A DNA stretch of 64,000 bases from CAWDYA01 sp963806495 (GTDB taxonomy: Bacteria > Acidobacteriota > Polarisedimenticolia > JACPZX01 > DASXTC01): NCBI GenBank assembly GCA_963806495.1, contig CAWDYA010000005.1, positions 254,614-318,613 on the forward strand, read 5' to 3'. This document shows positions 58,661 through 64,000 of this stretch, piece after piece. The notes under the pieces are model-generated. The model saw only the letters and a program-made list of their open reading frames with translations. It was not told where the DNA came from and ran no database searches. How positions within the stretch are numbered: the stretch's first letter is position 1; the number at the start of each line of letters is the position of its first letter. A program made the translations under genes and the position numbers.

Positions 58661-58717
58661 CCGGCGCGCCGACTCCGGCGTGCGCGCCGCCCTGCCGGAT
58701 GCTACATTTTCACAACG

Positions 58718-60584
58718 ATGCGCCGGCACAGCTTCCTGACAATCCTCGTCATCGGCCTGCTTTCCCCAGCGGCGGTCCTCGCCCGGGTCTCGGTCACCGA
58801 CCTGAGGCTCCTCGAGACGCCGCTCGACCGGATCGACACGCCGGCCCTCTCCCCCAACGGCGACCGGATCGCCTTCTCGGCGCCGGGACCGGACGGCGGC
58901 ACCCATCTCTACGTGATATCCGCGGCGGGCGGTGCGCCGACGCAGATCACGAAAGGCACGGCGACGGATCTGTCTCCCGTCTTTTCGCCCGACGGGGCCC
59001 GGATCGCTTTCGTCTCGAACCGATCGGGCAACCGCGACATCTGGATCGTGCCGGCCGGCGGCGGCGAGCCGACCCGTGTCACGGACGACCCGGCGGACGA
59101 CATCGACCCGGCCTGGTCGCCCGACGGCCTCAGGCTCGCCTTCTCCTCCACGCGCGGCGGACCGCCGCTGTTGTACCAGGTGACTCTCGCCGACAGGCAG
59201 GCGTACATGATCACGGCCGGCACCGGTGTCGACCGGCGTCCCGCGTGGTCTCCCGACGGGACGCTCCTCGCGTTCGAGTCGACCCGCGATGGCGCGCATC
59301 ACGTGTGGTTGATCCCGCCTGAAGGAGGCGAGGCCCGCCGCGCGCTGCCCAACGACCAGGGCCGGGAGGAGTCGTGGCCGGTCTGGCTGCCCGGTGGCGA
59401 TCTGCCTCGTCCACGCGAGACAGACCCGCACGCCCGGCCGACTCTGCATCGTGACGCTCGACCAGGGCGGCCGGGCATGCAGCAGCTCGTCATCCCGCCC
59501 GTGCCCGGCGTCGAGCCGGGGCGGAGCGCCCCGGTGCCCTCAATCTCGCGCGACGGGAGGCATATGGTCTTCACGGGTGGCGGTATGGCCAGGATCGAGA
59601 TGATCGCGGTGACCGGGGGCGTGCCCACGACGATCCTCTCCACCCAGGGGCGTCTCTCGCACCCGTCCTGGTCCCCCGAGGGACGCCGTCTCGTGGTGTC
59701 GGGGCAGATGGAAGGCTCGTCGTGGGACCTGTGGCAGGCGGGGATCTCCTCCGGCCGTGTGGCGCGTCTCACATCCGACGAGACCCGCGAGGAGGCGCCC
59801 GTCTGGTCGAAGACGACCGGCGACGTGCTGTACACGGTGCGTGACGGCCCCGACCGGTCGAATCCAGCTGCTCGAACCCGAATCGCAGCGCACAATCCGG
59901 CTCAGCCCCCCCGCGACGACGGCGCCGCAGGACGACTCGGACCCCGCCTGGTCACCCGACGGGCGATCGGTGGCTTTCGTCTCGTCGCGGGCCGGAAGCC
60001 CCGACCTCTGGGTGATGCCGGCGGGAGGCGGCGAGGCGCGCCGGCTGACCACGCTGCCGGGTGCCGAGACGCACCCGACATGGTCCCCCGACGGTACGGT
60101 GATCGCCTTCGCCAGCGACCAGGGAACCGGCAGCGAGATTTGGACCATCCCCGCGGCTCGGCGGCGAGCCGGTCCGCCTCACACCCTTCCGGAAGGGGTG
60201 ACCGGTGACACCCAGCCGGTGTGGAGCCCGGCGGGCACATGGATCGCCTTCACACGCCGCTGAGCCGAGCCGGAGGGCGCCTCCGACCTGTACATCATCC
60301 CGCCCGACGGCGGCAGGCCTTTTCCGCTCCGACGCGGCTCGGGAGCGCACATCGCCGAGCCGGCCTGGTCTCCCGACGGAGCGCACATCGCCTACAGCTA
60401 CGGTCTGCCCGACAAGCTGGCCCTGGCCGACCTGGGCGAGCCCTCACGCGCGACCCCGGCAGTGCCTCCGGCGGAGACCCAGAGCACCCCTGAGGCGATG
60501 AAGCGCTGGCGCGAGCAGCAGGAGCGGCTCAAGCAACAGGGGCAGCCCGGCGAGCCGGCTCAGGACCCGAACAACCCTCGCTAG
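58718..60584 (+). pseudogene. TolB/WD40-like PD40 propeller protein, broken by several frame changes
   Basis: Begins with a signal peptide (MRRHSFLTILVIG...) and repeats of 'SPDGARIAFVSNRSGNRDIW' type, typical of TolB-like PD40 beta-propellers. The frame changes near 59395, is restored near 59470, changes again near 59858, twice more around 60155-60190, and meets an in-frame TGA at 60261-60263, after which the same protein goes on ('EGASDLYIIPPDGGRPFPLR') to a Gln/Arg-rich tail and TAG at 60582. Either a decayed gene or poor sequence; neighbours share the problem. TGC-TACATT lies nine bases before the ATG. Confidence 0.75.
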
Positions 60585-62493
60585 GGCGCCGGTCTCCCGT
60601 TCGCTATCGCCTCCCTGAGCCGCATCAGCCCCTCGTCGCGGCGTCCCGCCGCGAGGCTGCGGTCGATGAGGCCCAACGCCTCGCCTCGACGCCCGCTCTC
60701 AGACAGCGCGCGGGCGAGATTGAAGACGGCATTGCGGTCCTCCGGATCGCGTCTCAGCGCCTCCGCGAACGCCTCGGCGGCCTGCGGCCAGTTACCTTCT
60801 CTCGCATGCACGGCCCCGAGACCGTTCGGACCGAGCGGGCTCTCCGGATGCTCCCTCTCCAGTCGTTGGTATATTCCCGCAGCCTCCAGGGTGGAGGTCG
60901 CGTCTCCAGCATCCAGCAGCGAGGCCGCGTAGTTGTTGAGCACCTGTGGGTCGTCGGGGTACATCCTCACGAGCAGGCGCGACTCACGCAGGGCGTCAGC
61001 GAGCCGGCCGGTCTCGGCATAGATCGAGGCGAGATTGGCCCTCGCCTCTCGATCCTCCGGATCCAGGCGCAGCGCCTCTTTCAGCTCACGCTCGGCACCC
61101 GGCCCATCGCCCGTCATGGCCAGAGAGAGCCCCAGCTCAGCGTGCGCATCGGCATAGGCGGGGGCAATCGCGAGTGCCTTCTTCTGCTCGGCAACGGCCT
61201 CGTCCGGGCGTCCCGCCTCGCGCTGCGCGATCCCAAGAAACGTGTGCGCGCGGGCGCTCGCCGGACACGATCGAGTCGCGGATTCGTAGAGCGCGAGCGC
61301 CGAGGAGAATTCTCCGTTGCGCATCACGGTACGCGAGCCGCAGAGCGCGACGAGCGCGACGGCAACGACGACCCCCACGGGCTTCGGCATCAGGCCACCC
61401 GCGGGCGCGAGCGCGACACCGGCCGCGAGACAGACCCCGAGCACGGGCAGATAGAGGTTCCGCTCGGCGAAGATCGCGATTCCCGGGAAGAGCAGGTTCG
61501 ACGTGGGAAGGAACGTGACGAGGAAGACCGCCAGACCCAGGAGCGCCGGTCGGCCGCGACCGCCCAGGCACCGGTCGAGCGGCCAGGCCACGAGCGCCGG
61601 CGGCCAGCACGCCGGCCAGTCCAGAAGCGCCGAGGGTTCCGCGAGCCGGCTCACCACGGGAATTTGGTTGTAGCCATAATCTAGGCAGAGGGTCGTCGGC
61701 CAGACCGACTGGGAGAGTGCCTTGCCGAACACGGCGAACGAGGTGAGCACTCGCTCAATCACGGGCTCGCCCCGCAGCGGGTTCAGGAGCGGCGGGCCCG
61801 GACGCCCGCTCCGAGCAGGCTTCCCAGCACGCCCCCAGCCGTGCCGCCAGATACGTGATGACGGGCCCGCGCGTCAATCATGTACGCCTTCGCGCGCGGT
61901 GGAAGCGGGCGCCGGGTCAGGAGATCACCGGCGATCGCCAGCGCCGGGAACACGACGGCCCCTTCCTTGGCGAACATCCCGGCGCCTGCCGCTAAACCCG
62001 CGAAGAGGATGCGGCCCCGCCGGTGGAGCAGCCACGCCGAGAGCACGGAACCCGCCGAGAGCAGCTCCGCCTCACCCGAAATCCACGCCACGGCCTCGGT
62101 GTGAACCGGATGCGCGGCGAACAGCAAGGCTCCGGTCAGCGCGACGACCCGGTCCTCCGTCAGGTCGAACAGCAGCAGCAGGACGAGTGACGACGCCAGG
62201 GCGTGAAGCAGGACGACCAGCACATGGAACGGCAACGCGGCTCCGCCACCCGCCACCCACACCAGGGTGGTGACGACGGCGGTGAGCGGTCGATACAGAG
62301 GATTGTGCCCGCTTCCGCGTTCCAGAAATCGGTGAACGGCAAAATCGGGGACACGCACCAGCGCATGAACCCGGGGGTTGTCGCGGATCTCGACGATATC
62401 ATGATCCGAAAAGGGCCCTCGAAGACTGTTGGCGTAGAGGATCGCCGCGAGGAGGACGACGAGGACGACGTCGAGCCGCCGGACGCGCACCAA
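60581..62493 (-). pseudogene. TMTC-like GT-C/TPR membrane protein, broken by frame changes
   Basis: N-terminal part (62493 to about 61880; TTG or GTG start) has membrane segments and the pattern 'FSDHDIVEIRDNPRV', 'LYRPLTAVVTTLVW' and 'FAAHPVHTEAVAWISGEAEL' of TMTC/DUF1736-type O-mannosyltransferase-like proteins. The C-terminal part (from 61780 down to 60581) continues 'LNPLRGEPVIERVLTSFAVF', 'DYGYNQIPVV', more membrane segments and six TPR units. Between 61880 and 61770 the frame changes up to three times. Its stop TAG shares the palindrome CTAG with the stop of the TolB-like gene. Confidence 0.75.
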
Positions 62494-62497
62494 CCGG

Positions 62498-63753
62498 CTA
62501 CCGGAAGAGCACCGGGGCCAGTCCGTTCGTCAGGGCGAAGTCGCGAACCGGCTGGCCGCGCCGCACCAGTTCGGCGATCAGGGCATCAACTTTCTTCTCC
62601 GCGGCCAGACGCTCGGGAGTCGGCGGGGGCGTGGGAGGAACCGGCACGACGTTGTGGATCCCCGAGAGCGCCATGATCTGCTCCGGCGTGCGTTTCTCGG
62701 GCGGGATCGCCTCGATGTCCGCGCGTGTCATCCGGGGCTCTCCCTTCCGGCTCTTCTGCTTGGCCTCCCCGTTCCTGCGCTTCTCCTCGCTCCACTTCTC
62801 CGCGGCCTCCTTCGCCGCCGCGTCGTCCTTGGTGCGGATACCGGCGTACGCCTTGGCGGCATCCAGGATTCGTGCCGTGAGGTCCGCGTCCTTGGCCGGG
62901 AAGTGCTCTGGGACGGCCGGTTTCCCGAGCTCGGCATACCTGCCGGCGATTCGCACGAGATAAGTCCGCTCCTCGGAGAAGCGCGGGTCACTGACACGGG
63001 CCCACGTCGCCGCGGCGTCTTCGGGTCAATCCAGACGGAACTGGTCCAGGCCGAGCGCGAGCCGGAGATCGTCACGGTCCGGCTGCGCCTGAGGGCGCGG
63101 CCCAGGTAATCCGCCGCCTTGGCCCAGTCGGCGTGGCCCTCCGCCTCGTCGGCCGCCGCACCGAGCGCAAACAGGTACTCCGGACGGGTCGCCCGCCCGG
63201 GGTCGGCCGCGAGAGCGTCAATCGCCTTGCCGTACATCGACGCCGCGTTCACCGGATCCCCTTGGCGACATCGTAGAGCCGCCCCAGCTCGAAGTACTCA
63301 TGGCCGCCGGCGGGCTTCGGCACCTTTCCGGCGTCCACGGCGACAATCGCCGCCCGCGCGACCGCGGAGGCCCTGACCGGGTTGGGGATGGACTGGTCGA
63401 TGCGCCGGTGAGGTAGTAGTACGTGTCGAGCGTCGCCTTCTTGTCGTCCTTGAGGTCATTCTCGAGCAATGGCTGGGCCTTGGCGTAGTACGCGCGACTC
63501 CGCTCGAGGTCCTCGCGCACCGTCTTGTAGCAGAACCCCATGCGATAGAAGAGCTCGCCACCCGCCGCTCCCTTGGCCTCCGCCTCCTCGAACTTCAGCA
63601 AGGCCTCTCCGTACGCCCCCTTCTCGTAGAGCGTCGAGCCCTCGGTCAGGAGTTTTCCGGCCGGAATCCCACGGCGGAACCGGCTGCCACGGCCGGCAGG
63701 GCCCCTGCCAGCATCGCCACCACCAAGACGATCATTCCCCGAAGCTGATTCAT
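62498..63753 (-). pseudogene. exported TPR-repeat protein, broken by frame changes
   Basis: Signal peptide 'MNQLRGMIVLVVAMLAGALP' from ATG 63753 (GAGGGGG upstream). The sequence then continues in pieces: 'LLTEGSTLYEKGAYGEALLK', 'GGELFYRMGFCYKTVREDLE' , 'GGHEYFELGRLYDVAKG', 'AASMYGKAIDALAADPGRA', 'YLVRIAGRYAELGKP', and a charged C-terminus rich in Lys/Glu. Frame changes occur near 63660, 63405, 63255 and 63095, and an in-frame TGA near 63026. The order and spacing are those of one TPR protein. Five bases separate its stop from the TMTC-like gene. Confidence 0.7.
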
Positions 63754-63789
63754 CATTCCCCCTCGACCCGTATGTTCGATCAGGCGGGT

Positions 63790-63818
63790 ATTGTAGTCAA
63801 TCGCGGGCGGGGGGTGAA
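63790..63818 (-). promoter_or_regulatory. possible promoter of the TPR/TMTC-like genes
   Basis: TTCACC (63813-63818), 17 bases, TACAAT (63790-63795) on the minus strand, about 37 bases before the ATG at 63753. Confidence 0.45.
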
Positions 63819-63881
63819 GCGGGAGGGCCGCGCCGCTTCCCGACGTCAGCCCCGAGGCGAGAAGACGTGGCGGACGGGATC

Positions 63882-63922
63882 AAAAAAAAAAACCGCCGGG
63901 AGGGGTATTCCCCGCCCGGCGG
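63882..63922 (-). terminator. Rho-independent terminator
   Basis: On the minus strand CCGCCGGG and CCCGGCGG (8 base pairs), one mismatch, four more G-C pairs and a TATT-type loop, followed directly by eleven Ts (A-run 63882-63892). It ends the transcript of the gene entering from the right edge, 25 bases after its stop. Confidence 0.92.
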
Positions 63923-63947
63923 TCGATGGAACGAATGTCAGTCTCGA

Positions 63948-64000
63948 TTACCTGATCGAGACCGTGGCGCTCTTGCTGGAATCAGGCTGCCGCCGGTGCC
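63948..64000 (-). CDS. C-terminal end of a gene entering from the right edge
   Basis: Only the last codons are inside the window, ending 'DSSKSATVSIR' and TAA (63948-63950). The frame is inferred from the strong terminator just after it. The Ser/Thr-rich end resembles secreted repeat proteins but no family can be named. Confidence 0.5.
   Translation of the reverse strand, partial: HRRQPDSSKSATVSIR

Noticed and set aside
60261..63028. UGA recoding, because two broken genes continue after in-frame TGA codons
   Set aside because: TGA is the normal stop of most intact genes here, and the same two genes have many frame changes, so damage or error explains the stops.

Overview
The window is one stretch of GC-rich (roughly two-thirds G+C), gene-dense bacterial chromosome. 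I see no tRNA, rRNA, CRISPR array, insertion sequence or prophage. The gene set (RNase J next to RsmA and FtsK, a MoxR/Bat operon, CheC/CheD chemotaxis, MeaB with methylmalonyl-CoA epimerase, LptE, IPT/TIG-type secreted proteins, many TPR and GT-C membrane proteins) fits a Gram-negative-type, aerobic or facultative heterotroph. An Acidobacteriota-like lineage is my best guess, but that is inference and not shown by a marker gene.

Left part (1-20.4 kb), almost all on the minus strand: the 5' part of a secreted beta-helix protein; metK-ahcY behind a sigma70-like promoter and a structured leader; a housekeeping run ribH-nusB-leuS-lptE-holA-guaA-dnaE; and an operon of a DUF255 thioredoxin-fold protein, mtnP, a PfkB sugar kinase and a membrane protein. 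SAM use and salvage recur here: MetK makes SAM, AhcY clears SAH and MtnP clears methylthioadenosine.

Middle (20.5-43.8 kb): an ECF sigma factor, its zinc-finger anti-sigma factor and an HtrA-like PDZ protein that has lost its catalytic triad (plus strand); an FHA protein pair; an acyl-CoA dehydrogenase-meaB-mce operon; then an 11.5-kb minus-strand operon running moxR-DUF58-DUF4381-batA-batB/C-batD-batE-peptidase-hemW-ltaE. Divergent from moxR is a chemotaxis operon MCP-cheW-cheY-cheA-cheC-cheD.

Right part (43.8-64 kb): trxA, rsmA, rnj, ftsK, GT-C glycosyltransferase-like membrane proteins with TPR tails, a PilZ response regulator, a left-handed beta-helix acyltransferase, rnc with a polyamine-synthase-like MFS/TPR giant, and then a block (58.7-63.8 kb) in which a TolB-like, a TMTC-like and a TPR gene each carry several reading-frame breaks.

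Two features run through the window. Promoters on AT-poor background are recognisable as TTGACN-17-TANAAT. Adjacent genes are very often coupled by 1-4 base start/stop overlaps (ATGA, GTGA, TTGA, TGATG, and two probable CTGA cases). Three further genes (batE-like, DUF4381-like, cheA) each contain a single one-base indel, two of them in homopolymer runs and the third in a C-rich linker; these look more like sequence errors than decay, but that cannot be decided from the sequence alone.
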